From a virus: DNA of 64,000 bases. The stretch lies in IMG/VR virus record IMGVR_UViG_3300008952_000013, positions 1 through 64,000 of that record; one strand, 5' to 3'. Positions 23,925-31,760 of this stretch are shown in pieces. The translations under genes and the position numbers were made by a program. The notes under the pieces were generated by a model that had not been told where the DNA came from, searched no databases, and saw only the letters and a program-made list of their open reading frames with translations. The number at the start of each line of letters is the position of its first letter. The stretch's first letter is position 1.

Positions 23925-24053
23925 TTACTTGATGCCAAAGACGTACATCATAGCATCTACTGATTTGCAGACTTGGAACCAACCCCAACCCATAGCACAT
24001 CCCACTAATAGGCTTAGTACATAGGCTAGAAATTGATTGAGTGCTCTAGTCAT
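23925..24053 (-). CDS. Small membrane protein, 42 residues
   Basis: The start ATG 24053 overlaps the stop of the gene upstream by 8 bases; longer upstream starts lie within that gene. The product MTRALNQFLAYVLSLLVGCA, followed by MGWGWFQVC, is one transmembrane helix. Function unknown. Confidence 0.55.
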   Translation of the reverse strand: MTRALNQFLAYVLSLLVGCAMGWGWFQVCKSVDAMMYVFGIK

Positions 24054-24357
24054 TGTTAGTTTCCTTTTGAGTGGTTGCCATGTGTTCCTTCCATTGTGGG
24101 TCTTGATAGTGTTCTTTAAGGTATGGCTGTATGGCATCATATGTAGCACTAATAAAGTTCTTTAAATCCTGAATTTGGCTAGTTTCTAGCTTGTTATCAA
24201 CTACTAACTTAGCCAGAAGGTTTCCCCAAAATATATTCATGATAGTGCGCCAATAACTTCCAGGGTTATTGGCATTAGCATGAACGTGAACGTTACCTAT
24301 TTGTGGACGCAGACTTCCAAGTTTTTCTGATCTCATTTCCTTCAGATTTTCCATCAT
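24046..24357 (-). CDS. Hypothetical protein, 103 residues
   Basis: GGAG precedes the ATG by 5 bases. The product is helical with a His/Asn-rich patch (VHVHANANNPGSYW) and a polar C-terminus. It overlaps its upstream neighbour by 65 bases in another frame. Not recognised. Confidence 0.55.
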   Translation of the reverse strand: MMENLKEMRSEKLGSLRPQIGNVHVHANANNPGSYWRTIMNIFWGNLLAKLVVDNKLETSQIQDLKNFISATYDAIQPYLKEHYQDPQWKEHMATTQKETNND

Positions 24358-24514
24358 ATTTACTCCATTTCTTCATTCTTTCAGCTTTTTGTCTATCCAT
24401 ATGGCTAGAGAATTCTATGTGGTCATTAAGGCTACTATAATTAAAGTCTGCCTCTGCTTGGTTGTAGTTACCTGCGTTAAGTGTGCTTCTGAATGGGCTA
24501 TTGGTTGGTTTCAT
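24293..24514 (-). CDS. Hypothetical basic protein, 73 residues
   Basis: First gene behind the 24545 promoter, with AAAGGAAATG as ribosome site. The product is polar, with a basic second half (HMDRQKAERMKKWSKYDGKS). Not recognised. Confidence 0.55.
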   Translation of the reverse strand: MKPTNSPFRSTLNAGNYNQAEADFNYSSLNDHIEFSSHMDRQKAERMKKWSKYDGKSEGNEIRKTWKSASTNR

Positions 24515-24544
24515 GTCTAATCATTTCCTTTGTTTGATAGTGGT

Positions 24545-24573
24545 ATTATACCATTATACTATAACTATGTCAA
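24545..24573 (-). promoter_or_regulatory. Early family promoter for 24514-23925 operon
   Basis: Minus strand TTGACA, TAGTTATAGTATAATGG (17), TATAAT, then ACCACTATCAAACAAAGG. TTGACA lies in the hairpin ATGTCAACCCC / GGGGTTGACAT (24567-24603). Confidence 0.9.
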
Positions 24574-24617
24574 CCCCATATCCATTTTTTTAGGGGTTGA
24601 CATCATCTTTTTTTCAC

Positions 24618-24962
24618 TTAGGGGTTATCTGGTCTATCATATCCTAGAGCACCAAAAGCATCGTCTGTATTGCTTTCTGTTGTGGTGGTTTCCCAAGGCA
24701 TATCTTGAAACACTAGGTTATCATTCTCATCTAACATATCTCTATCCAACTGTTGACCAATCCAACTATAAGGACATCCACTCCTTGCTTTAGCTACACC
24801 ATAAGGCATAATGCCATAGTCAAGATAGTAGCTATATAGTTTGTTAAATAGATCTGGATGACTTGACAGTTCAGTGCGTTCAAGTAGGACAGCCATTGCG
24901 TCATGCTTGTATTCCATTACTATAGATCTAAGTGATTGGGGTTGATGGGTTGATTGATTCAT
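24618..24962 (-). CDS. Hypothetical protein, 114 residues
   Basis: First gene of the minus-strand early arm, behind the 24990 promoter. The product is helical, then ends in an acidic Thr-rich tail. No family is recognised. Its position suggests it is among the first proteins made after infection. Confidence 0.6.
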   Translation of the reverse strand: MNQSTHQPQSLRSIVMEYKHDAMAVLLERTELSSHPDLFNKLYSYYLDYGIMPYGVAKARSGCPYSWIGQQLDRDMLDENDNLVFQDMPWETTTTESNTDDAFGALGYDRPDNP

Positions 24963-24989
24963 GTTTTCTTTCCTTTAATTGATAGTGGT

Positions 24990-25018
24990 ATTATATCATA
25001 TCTATAGCATGGTGTCAA
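24990..25018 (-). promoter_or_regulatory. First early family promoter of the minus arm
   Basis: Minus strand TTGACA, 17 bases, TATAAT, then ACCACTATCAATTAAAGG. Confidence 0.86.
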
Positions 25019-25038
25019 GGTTAATGTGCAATTAATTT

Positions 25039-25240
25039 ACTGGCATGTCATGTCATGCCAAGTGGTACATCTTACTATGCCATAGCATGTCACACATGTT
25101 GGCACAATGTGACATGCCAATGTGCAACCCCCTGAAATTTTGGAATGCCATACTCTGCCAACTGGCTTTCACTCCAGAGATTCTCAGGGGGTTGTATATT
25201 GGCACACAATATGCGCCAACACCCTGCTTGGGGGTACTTT
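25039..25240. repeat. Fold-back element E upstream of the early arm
   Basis: Contains the palindrome-like TGGCATGTCATGTCATGCCA (25039), further TGGCA/TGCCA and CATGTCACA/TGTGACATG pairs, and the family core TATTGGCACA..GCGCCAACACCCTGCTTGGGGGTA at 25197-25236. No gene is seen. Confidence 0.55.
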
Positions 25241-25424
25241 TATAAGGTTGTTTCCTTAGTGTGGTCTGGACAAGCCCATAGGGGTGATATAGAAGTTATT
25301 TCTTTGTTCTTGGTGAATAAATAAGTGATGATATACTAGATGGATGGTTGGTCAATGAGGAAACACAACATTTATTATTAATTAACTAAAAATCTAGGCT
25401 TAGATTGACGTTAAATATATTAAT
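25241..25424. other. Divergent intergenic region, start of a GT-rich segment
   Basis: Possible + strand site TTGGTG, 16 bases, TATACT with TG before it (25310-25337). The word ATGATATACTAG recurs at 25912. From here to 26650 the + strand is notably rich in T and G compared with neighbours. Confidence 0.4.
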
Positions 25425-25637
25425 ATGTTGTTGGTCAATAGTGTGAGTGGTGGTTGGTTGTTTTCAGTTATGCATATGTTAATTAGCGACTATTTTATTG
25501 TTCTTTATTTCTTGTTTACAGAGCATATAGTTTTAATGAATAGGGAATTAGACTTAAAGATATACTTAGATTTATTAAGGTCATTTAATACATTGTTTGT
25601 AAAACTAATGAATGGAATATGCTATGTGGGTAAATAA
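25425..25637 (+). CDS. Possible small hydrophobic protein, 70 residues
   Basis: The frame reads MLLVNSVSGGWLFSVMHMLI and SDYFIVLYFLFTEHIVLM, one or two membrane segments. No ribosome site precedes the ATG and the AT/GT-rich region makes chance frames likely. It overlaps the next small membrane gene by 14 bases, which supports it slightly. Confidence 0.35.
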   Translation: MLLVNSVSGGWLFSVMHMLISDYFIVLYFLFTEHIVLMNRELDLKIYLDLLRSFNTLFVKLMNGICYVGK

Positions 25638-25779
25638 ATTTTGGGATTGTCTAATTGGAATTTATCGTTGTTTAAAAGTGGGTGTATTGCTAGGTTTAGG
25701 ATTTATGGTTGGTGTTGTTTTAATTCTTCTAATATTGTTAGTTGGATGGATATTATTTGCTTTATATTTGTTCTCTTGA
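25624..25779 (+). CDS. Small membrane protein, 51 residues
   Basis: The frame reads MWVNKFWDCLIGIYRCLKVG followed by a long hydrophobic stretch ending LFALYLFS. One long or two short transmembrane helices are expected. No strong ribosome site is seen; it may be coupled to the 25425 frame. Function unknown. Confidence 0.45.
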   Translation: MWVNKFWDCLIGIYRCLKVGVLLGLGFMVGVVLILLILLVGWILFALYLFS

Positions 25780-26044
25780 TGGGCTAGTTGTTGTATATAT
25801 ATTATTTACAGTTGTGATGACATTATTTATTGAGGATTGCTTAGCTATATCTATGGTGAGTGATGATATGGTGTTGACTTGAGGGTTGTTTAAGTTAGTA
25901 AGTGATTCGTTATGATATACTAGTAGGGATAGCATCTCCTATTGAAGATTAAAGTGATTGTAATAGATGTTGTAGTAATCATTTGTAGTTGTTTGGTTTT
26001 CTTTAGGTTAATGATAGTGATTAAGCATATAGGTGAATAAAGTT

Positions 26045-26473
26045 ATGGCTATTGGCAATGATAATAACAATGGTGCTAAGGCACATGTTGAGTATAAGGA
26101 TGAAGGAGATGCGTCACGAAACAATTTATCTGATGATAATAGTATCAAGTATGATATAGAGCCTATAGGATATTTTGATTTTTTAGTAAAGCATCGTAAT
26201 CGCATTGTTAAAGACTCTATATCTATAAGGTTCACTAACGATCAAGTAAAAGGTATCGTTGAGACATTAAGGAGATATGTACCTATTGACAGTGGTGTAG
26301 GTGTGATGCTAATGGTTGCAGTTGACGATAGTAAAAGCTCCATGCTATATCAAGATGGGGTAGCCATACAGGATTTTGTTATTAAGATAGATAGTGTTGT
26401 TCCAATAGAGGACAGTGAGTTAGTTAGTGGTGATCAGGATGCGTCAGGTCAATTGGTCTTTGATTGGTCTTAG
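26045..26473 (+). CDS. Hypothetical protein, 142 residues
   Basis: ATG 26045 has AGGTGA 9 bases upstream. The N-terminus is Asn/Asp-rich; the centre (SISIRFTNDQVKGIVETLRRYV) looks like a mixed alpha/beta domain; the C-terminus is acidic. No family is recognised. It is the only convincing medium-sized gene of the GT-rich segment. Confidence 0.6.
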   Translation: MAIGNDNNNGAKAHVEYKDEGDASRNNLSDDNSIKYDIEPIGYFDFLVKHRNRIVKDSISIRFTNDQVKGIVETLRRYVPIDSGVGVMLMVAVDDSKSSMLYQDGVAIQDFVIKIDSVVPIEDSELVSGDQDASGQLVFDWS

Positions 26474-26659
26474 TTTTTTTTTCTTTATTTTTATTTATTC
26501 TTGATGGTTGTATATGTATGTAGTTATAGTTTAATAGATTTGGAATTTTTTAAATTTTAAATTGAGATTTTGAAAATGGGTCTGCTGTGAAAATTATATT
26601 CGTTTTTGGGATTGTCAAAGTCTCCTTATTTTAGAAAAATGTAATTTGGCTCTTTTCTG

Positions 26660-26929
26660 ATGCCAGGAACTCTAAGAGATATGTTCAATAAAGATAATAT
26701 TGCTTTAACCAATAAAGTATCTAGGCTTATGGATGAGGTTAGAAAAGACATCACTAAGATTTGTAAGCTGGATAAGAGCCTCAAGGGAATGGCCTGGGAA
26801 GAGAAGATGTCTAAGCTACCATCAGATGCCTGGATGATAGAACAGATGATGTTCCAAATAGAAAACTACATGAAAAGACAGAGTGGTCTAGATAAATGGA
26901 AAACACCTCTAAATAAGGAGCAATTTTGA
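26660..26929 (+). CDS. Hypothetical protein, 89 residues
   Basis: The product is helical and charged with many Met and Lys. There is no clear ribosome site before the ATG. TTGTCA lies 49 bases upstream, without a good -10. It overlaps the next gene, where an AAGGAG site in its own 3' end serves a TTG start. Not recognised. Confidence 0.55.
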   Translation: MPGTLRDMFNKDNIALTNKVSRLMDEVRKDITKICKLDKSLKGMAWEEKMSKLPSDAWMIEQMMFQIENYMKRQSGLDKWKTPLNKEQF

Positions 26930-27189
26930 GACTTAGCAACTACAACATTGCCAAGACCCTGTTCAAGTACATTTGGTTTGTGAGAAGAAAGAAGTGGTTC
27001 TTAAGATTCCCATTTTTACCCATTCCACCTATTAGATGGATATTGTGGAGAATGGAAACAGCCTGGGGAATACAAGCAGATGACTTTAAATGGGGAGATT
27101 TACCTAAATTAAAGGTAATGTGTAGGGATGCTTGGTCTTTTGGTAGGTTTCTAACTATGTTTACCAATAATGAGAAACCCTTATTTTAA
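26926..27189 (+). CDS. Hypothetical basic aromatic-rich protein, 87 residues
   Basis: The TTG start has AAGGAG at correct spacing and overlaps the previous stop. The product is rich in Phe, Trp, Lys and Arg (YIWFVRRKKWFLRFPFLPIP) and might associate with membrane surfaces. Not recognised. Confidence 0.6.
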   Translation: MRLSNYNIAKTLFKYIWFVRRKKWFLRFPFLPIPPIRWILWRMETAWGIQADDFKWGDLPKLKVMCRDAWSFGRFLTMFTNNEKPLF

Positions 27190-27270
27190 AAAACAGGATT
27201 TGTCAAAACTGCTTTTAATTGCAAAAACTAAAAACTGCCTTTTTCTGGTCACAATGTTCTTGAATACACC

Positions 27271-27687
27271 ATGAATAGAAGATTAAATTGGGATGAGTAC
27301 GCCATAGAGTTAGCCAAAACAGCTTCCCTTAGAAGTGAAGACCCCTACATCCAAGTGGGAGCTTGCGCTCTAGGCTATAACAACAGAGTACTTGGTCTAG
27401 GCTATAATGGTCTAGCTCCAGGCAAGGAAGTAGAACCAAGCTTCTGGCAAGACAGAGACAAACGCAGACCCTACATGATCCATGCAGAAGCCAACTGTCT
27501 ATCTCTATTCAAATCTGGTGAGTGCAAACTCCTAGCAGTGACCCTAATGCCATGTTCTTCTTGTGCTACTCTCATCGCAGGATACCAAATACAGAGGGTA
27601 GTTTATCTGGAGCTATATAAAAGAGATGAAAAGGCTATAGAAATACTAGATTTTTATGGTATAATACATCAGCAGGTAACATTATAA
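27271..27687 (+). CDS. dCMP deaminase
   Basis: The zinc-binding motifs HAE (71-73) and PCSSC (C95, C98) define the cytidine/deoxycytidylate deaminase family, and the sequence EDPYIQVGACALGYNNRVLG is typical of dCMP deaminases. It would convert dCMP to dUMP for thymidylate synthesis. At 138 residues it is a common phage size. No clear ribosome site is seen upstream. Confidence 0.85.
   Translation: MNRRLNWDEYAIELAKTASLRSEDPYIQVGACALGYNNRVLGLGYNGLAPGKEVEPSFWQDRDKRRPYMIHAEANCLSLFKSGECKLLAVTLMPCSSCATLIAGYQIQRVVYLELYKRDEKAIEILDFYGIIHQQVTL
27660..27665 (+). promoter_or_regulatory. Possible extended -10 promoter
   Basis: TATGGTATAAT at the end of the dCMP deaminase gene, the same -10 context as the early family but without a good -35. 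It would serve the 27698 gene. Confidence 0.4.
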
Positions 27688-27697
27688 AAGGGGTCAC

Positions 27698-28273
27698 ATG
27701 AGAGCAGGTAAACTCTCTAGGTTGGAAGAAAGGTATTCCAGGGGATATAGGGGTGGATATAGAGATGGGTATGAGGCTGCAGTACAGGATTTTTTCTCAC
27801 AATTCAGTACACCTAAAAAGTGGAAAGATCAGAGAAGACAATTACTAGCCCACATACAAAACTTAGATAAGTGGTGGAAAGCAGAGATAATCAGTTCTAC
27901 AGGATATGATTTCCCACCCATCTTTGAGTTTTTAGAAGAGAAGAAAGCTACGTTAGAAGAAACTTATGGTTGCGTCTATTTTATCAACATAACCAACACC
28001 AACTTCCTCAAGGTGGGCTACACCTATAATTTCAAAACTAGGTTCAATCAAATACAAAATAATGTACCCTCTGACTTAATAGTTTTGGGGAAAGATTGGA
28101 CAAAACAACCAAAGAAGTTAGAGTCTGCTTACCACACTTTACTCAAACCCCATAGGCTAAAAAATGGTGAGTGGTTTGAAGTACCCAAACTAACGCAGAC
28201 CATCAACAAGTGGAGAAACCACCTTAAAGATGACTATCAGGTAGATGAGGATTTTGAAGAGGAGTTGGTATAA
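27698..28273 (+). CDS. GIY-YIG / T5orf172-type nuclease domain protein
   Basis: Residues about 92-165 (GCVYFINITNTNFLKVGYTY, RFNQIQNNVPSDLIVLG, LESAYHTLLKPHRLKNGEWF) match the T5orf172 branch of the GIY-YIG superfamily: VYFI and KVGYT for the GIY-YIG strands, the Arg helix and the late E..H and GEWF. These are found in phage and may nick DNA. The N-terminus has an unusual R/Y/G repeat (YSRGYRGGYRDGY). Confidence 0.72.
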   Translation: MRAGKLSRLEERYSRGYRGGYRDGYEAAVQDFFSQFSTPKKWKDQRRQLLAHIQNLDKWWKAEIISSTGYDFPPIFEFLEEKKATLEETYGCVYFINITNTNFLKVGYTYNFKTRFNQIQNNVPSDLIVLGKDWTKQPKKLESAYHTLLKPHRLKNGEWFEVPKLTQTINKWRNHLKDDYQVDEDFEEELV

Positions 28274-28563
28274 TGAATTTAGTAGAGAGCATAAAAGAAA
28301 AAGTTAACCTTCAAAGCATTATTGATACAGTAATAGATCAAGTCTCTGATGAGACAGTTCTATATCCAGACCTGGAGAGAGCATTAGTGGGTATAGTCTC
28401 CAGGTTTGGTCAACCAGACATCATGTGTTATGACTATGATAAAGTAATAGAGATCTATATGAATGATGGAATGACAGATGATGAAGCCAGGGAGCACTTT
28501 GACTTCAACACCATAGGGGCATGGTATGGTGAAACTACACCATGTTTCATAAGGAATTCTTAA
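28273..28563 (+). CDS. Conserved phage hypothetical protein, 96 residues
   Basis: The start overlaps the previous stop. The second half (YMNDGMTDDEAREHFDFNTIGAWYGETTPCFI) resembles a short protein type seen in many phages with DDEAxxxFDyNxxGAWxGExTP. The function is unknown. Its last 17 bases overlap the 3' end of the histidine kinase gene on the other strand. Confidence 0.65.
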   Translation: MNLVESIKEKVNLQSIIDTVIDQVSDETVLYPDLERALVGIVSRFGQPDIMCYDYDKVIEIYMNDGMTDDEAREHFDFNTIGAWYGETTPCFIRNS

Positions 28564-29989
28564 AGTTCTCTAACTGCTTATATACTTCTGCTACCAGTTC
28601 ATTTTTCTTAAATGGCTTACTAACATAGCCATTCATCCCTGCTGCTTCACACTGATCCCTTATATCTCCTATTACACTAGCAGAAACAGCCACTATAGGT
28701 ATATTATAAAGACTAGAAGCCTCTTCATGTTTGCGTATCTTCCTAGAAGCCTCAAATCCATCCATAACAGGCATTTGTATGTCCATCAGTATTAGATCAT
28801 AGAACTTCCCCTGAACCATGCTCAGGGCTTCTTCACCATCCTTAGCTGTATCTAGGACACTGCAAATATCAGCTAGACAACGTTTAGCTAATACCATATT
28901 AACTTCATCATCATCAACCACTAAAATTTTAAATTTAGCCATTTTTTCTACATCAAAAATTGGACATGTTTTCTTAAAGCAATTCTCTATACACAGTGAC
29001 AATTCAAACTGAAAGATTGAGCCTTTAGTACTACTCTTAGCAGTTATTTCTCCACCCAATTTCTGCACAAACCTCTGACTAATAGCCAACCCTAATCCAG
29101 TTCCACCATATTTACGTGTATTGCTTTCATCCACCTGGAAAAAGGGATCAAACAGTGTTTTAAGATACTCTTTATCAACACCTATACCAGTGTCCTTAAC
29201 TTTAAACTTCACCCCTAGCTCACCAACATTAGACACAGACAGAGTAACCATTCCTTTCTCAGTGAACTTGATGGCATTACCCAATAAGTTAGTTAGCACT
29301 TGATGAATCTTCTGTTCATCTCCAAACCTAACTACATCACGCAGATTATCTATCTCTAATGCAAACTTTAAATCTTTCTTTTCTGCTAGTGGCTTGAAGG
29401 AATCAACAACTTCCCTACACAAAGTAGCTAGATTGAAAGACTCACATTTTAAAGATACCTCATTAGACTCTACACTGGAGAAGGTTAGGATCTCATCTAT
29501 CACATGTAACAAACGATTTGAGGAGTGCACAGCACGTTGAATATCTTCAGCTTGAACATCTGTTACTTCATCTAAGTTAATAAGATCCAGAGATCCTATT
29601 ATCCCATTCATGGGAGTCCTAATCTCATGACTCATTCTGGATAGAAACTGAGTCTTATTATCACTCTCTTCTTCAGCAATCACCTGGGCTTTCTCTGCCA
29701 CAATAGTAGCGTTTTGAGCTATCACCTTATCAGCTAAAGCATCCTTTAGTTCTTGCTTCAACCCCTCTAGTTGGCCCTCAACATGATTGCCAACTTTCTC
29801 AACAGCAGTTTCTCTATGCTGAGTCAACATTTTTTTTAAAAAATTTCTTGTTTTAACACCCTCTTTTCTTTGCACATGAGCTAATAATTCTTTAATTATA
29901 AACACCACCCCTAATGCCCAAAAAAAACCCAATAAAAGTGAGTGCCATATTTCTAGATTAGAAACTGAAAATGTAAGAAAACCTGTCAT
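28547..29989 (-). CDS. Hybrid sensor histidine kinase with receiver domain
   Basis: One N-terminal transmembrane helix (residues about 13-35) and a coiled coil lead to a HisKA dimer helix with FLSRMSHEIRTPMNGIIG (His121). The ATPase domain has the N box (N238), DTGIG (266-270), FDPFF and GGTGLGLAIS. A receiver domain follows, with VVDDDE, phosphoacceptor D403 (LILMDIQMP), VAVSAS and K458 (SKPF). All catalytic residues are present, so it should be active. It has no periplasmic sensor. Hybrid kinases are bacterial signalling proteins and very rare in phages, so this is probably an acquired gene. It is transcribed with the 30026 membrane protein gene. Confidence 0.93.
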   Translation of the reverse strand: MTGFLTFSVSNLEIWHSLLLGFFWALGVVFIIKELLAHVQRKEGVKTRNFLKKMLTQHRETAVEKVGNHVEGQLEGLKQELKDALADKVIAQNATIVAEKAQVIAEEESDNKTQFLSRMSHEIRTPMNGIIGSLDLINLDEVTDVQAEDIQRAVHSSNRLLHVIDEILTFSSVESNEVSLKCESFNLATLCREVVDSFKPLAEKKDLKFALEIDNLRDVVRFGDEQKIHQVLTNLLGNAIKFTEKGMVTLSVSNVGELGVKFKVKDTGIGVDKEYLKTLFDPFFQVDESNTRKYGGTGLGLAISQRFVQKLGGEITAKSSTKGSIFQFELSLCIENCFKKTCPIFDVEKMAKFKILVVDDDEVNMVLAKRCLADICSVLDTAKDGEEALSMVQGKFYDLILMDIQMPVMDGFEASRKIRKHEEASSLYNIPIVAVSASVIGDIRDQCEAAGMNGYVSKPFKKNELVAEVYKQLENFKNSL

Positions 29990-30025
29990 CAATATTTAAT
30001 CCTCATCCTCTACTTTTACATATTT

Positions 30026-30439
30026 TCATCCATCACTGTTACCACTTCTGGTGTCAAAAGTGCTGGATACTGCTCCCCCTAGAATTCCTGTTAGGACTAG
30101 CAATATTCTTTCAAAAAAAGCCAGTTCTTTTTCTAGAGTGGTGACTTTAAATCCCCAAGATAGCACAGTTAAAAGAGCCATTGTTAAGATAAGTACAAAT
30201 ACTCCTAAAAATGTTTGTCTAACAATTGATATTTGACCAGAAAGTTTTTGACTTAAAGCTAATTCCTTATTACTTATATCTCTTTCTGCAAGAGCATTTT
30301 CAGTAATTTCCCTAAGTTCTTTAACCTCTTCCTCTAAAGCAAGTTCTCTTTTTTCTAATGCAGCTTCTTTTTGTTCAAGCTCAATAATAATATCATGATC
30401 AGACTTCTCCCCATAATTTCCATTAATTTCATTTGTCAT
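30026..30439 (-). CDS. Membrane protein with N-terminal coiled coil
   Basis: Residues 18-75 form a Glu/Lys-rich coiled coil, followed by two hydrophobic helices (FLGVFVLILTMALLTVLSWG and ERILLVLTGILGGAVSSTF). The gene lies 36 bases upstream of the histidine kinase, so it may be its signal input or partner. A terminator-like hairpin lies between its leader and its start codon. It has some resemblance in layout to the 46716 holin-like protein. Confidence 0.7.
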   Translation of the reverse strand: MTNEINGNYGEKSDHDIIIELEQKEAALEKRELALEEEVKELREITENALAERDISNKELALSQKLSGQISIVRQTFLGVFVLILTMALLTVLSWGFKVTTLEKELAFFERILLVLTGILGGAVSSTFDTRSGNSDG

Positions 30440-30453
30440 CAGAACCCTCTTAT

Positions 30454-30486
30454 AAAAAAAACCCCAAGGGTATCAGTCCTTGGGGT
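30454..30486 (-). terminator. Terminator or attenuator in the leader of the 30026-28547 operon
   Basis: ACCCCAAGG and CCTTGGGGT pair across 8 bases and are followed on the minus strand by TTTTTTTT. The AGAGGG ribosome site and ATG 30439 follow within 15 bases, so transcription of the operon must read through it. Confidence 0.8.
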
Positions 30487-30681
30487 CTGCAACGCATCTG
30501 CTATCTCCAACTATTCAAGGTACTCTCCTATTAAGGGTAGGTTAATACCTAGAATAATAAATGATTAATTCAATAGCTTTGTGTCAAGATCAAAGTTTTA
30601 AACTGTTACAGATGATATTAAGCATCTGATGTACTCTTAAATTAATCAGATATAATATATCATATTGAGGGTTGATTAAAC

Positions 30682-30715
30682 AAAAAAAAACCACCAAGAT
30701 AATCTTGGTGGTTTT
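30682..30715 (-). terminator. Terminator hairpin
   Basis: AAAACCACCAAGA and TCTTGGTGGTTTT form a 13-base-pair stem around TAA, with nine T following on the minus strand. It ends a short transcript of unknown start; TTGACG at 30756-30761 (minus) is a possible -35. Confidence 0.85.
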
Positions 30716-30732
30716 ACGATAGGAGACTTTTA

Positions 30733-30840
30733 ATGAATAAAAGTTTGTTATTCACCTTGCGTCAAAGAAAGCTATTTAGGTCTAGCAGGAAACCCTTGAG
30801 GTGTAACAATTCCTCTGGATTTCCTGTTCAACCCACATGA
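30733..30840 (+). CDS. Possible 35-residue basic protein
   Basis: TAGGAG lies 9 bases before the ATG, and the frame reads MNKSLLFTLRQRKLFRSSRK. The region otherwise looks like minus-strand small-RNA DNA with an inverted repeat CAGGAAA..TTTCCTG (30786-30826) inside this frame, so translation is doubtful. Confidence 0.25.
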   Translation: MNKSLLFTLRQRKLFRSSRKPLRCNNSSGFPVQPT

Positions 30841-30949
30841 ACTTTTCTTAAACTACTATGTCAAGAAGGAGTTAACTTGTTGACGTTCATTCTCCCTATG
30901 TCAAGAAGAATGATAATTGATTCTATCATGAGTAAAACAACAAGTCAAA

Positions 30950-31024
30950 CAAAAAAGCCACACCTTAAAACTCAGGAAGAGTTGGTAGGAGAAGGTATGG
31001 CTTTTTCAAGGAGTTGTTTATGTC
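30950..31024 (-). ncRNA. Predicted small RNA with own promoter and terminator
   Basis: On the minus strand, a TATGGTATAAT site (31031-31036, early-family core) lies about 7 bases upstream. The transcript would be about 75 bases and ends in AAAAGCCA-ACCTT / AAGGT-TGGCTTTT plus a T run. No frame with a ribosome site is present. Confidence 0.5.
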
Positions 31025-31056
31025 CATATCATTATACCATACCTATAACTCTAAGC

Positions 31057-31151
31057 AAAAAAAACCCCCATTGTGTTAAGCCCATCATCACTTGTTTTCA
31101 ACACAACAGGGGGAGAATGATCATTAGTTCAAGCTCATTCAAGCCTCATCC
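31057..31151 (-). ncRNA. Predicted small RNA with own promoter and terminator
   Basis: A minus-strand TATGGTATAAT (31158-31163) overlaps the end of the 31175 gene. The transcript of about 95 bases ends in a hairpin CCCCC-TTGTGTT / AACACAA-GGGGG (31065-31113) followed by eight T. The next small-RNA promoter begins inside its T run. Confidence 0.5.
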
Positions 31152-31174
31152 ATCTATATTATACCATATTACTA

Positions 31175-31564
31175 CTATGAAATAGCAAGTTGAAAAACTC
31201 CAGAAAACAATAAAGTGGCTAGACAATACCAGAAAGTATAGTTTTTATTTGTTTCTTGCTTTTCTAAATCAACGATCAATCTATATTTGTACAACTGATG
31301 ATTTTTATAGATGACTGAATAGATAGACTCTTCAACTATCTTAGGGCTTATGTTTTCTTTCCAACCATCCTCACTTAGTAATCCATTGTTCTGACATAAA
31401 GACCCCATCATTTTTCTACCTATCTTCCTAGCTTCTTTTTGATCCCAGGCATTTACAAAAACAATCAACTGATCTTCACCATTTAAATGATAAGAAATAG
31501 AGTGGTCTTTTTCTCCATATGTGGTAATAGAAATCATAAATAAAATCATTATTAGTTTTTTCAT
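31175..31564 (-). CDS. Hypothetical protein with signal-like N-terminus and C-terminal membrane helix
   Basis: The N-terminus MKKLIMILFMISITTYG looks like a secretion signal, and the C-terminus YTFWYCLATLLFSGVFQLAI like a membrane helix. The middle is soluble with one Cys. That topology would place about 85 residues in the periplasm or outside. There is no obvious ribosome site. Function unknown; it lies next to the signalling block. Confidence 0.6.
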   Translation of the reverse strand: MKKLIMILFMISITTYGEKDHSISYHLNGEDQLIVFVNAWDQKEARKIGRKMMGSLCQNNGLLSEDGWKENISPKIVEESIYSVIYKNHQLYKYRLIVDLEKQETNKNYTFWYCLATLLFSGVFQLAIS

Positions 31565-31760
31565 AATTAATTTTTGTTATTAACAGCAACAAAATTGATT
31601 GGCATTAAAGTCCAACTTAGTTTCTTGACATATAATTCGTCAGCTTGGCATATACTTATTGATTAATAGCGTGTTGGCATCCTACAACAAAATTTAGTAA
31701 CTAAGCAAGATTTGACAATCCAATTTATAAGATCATAGCATTAAGTGCTATCTCAGTAAA

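Noticed and set aside
30877-31185. 102-residue + strand frame
   Set aside because: It runs through two terminator hairpins, with no ribosome site, opposite the predicted small RNAs.
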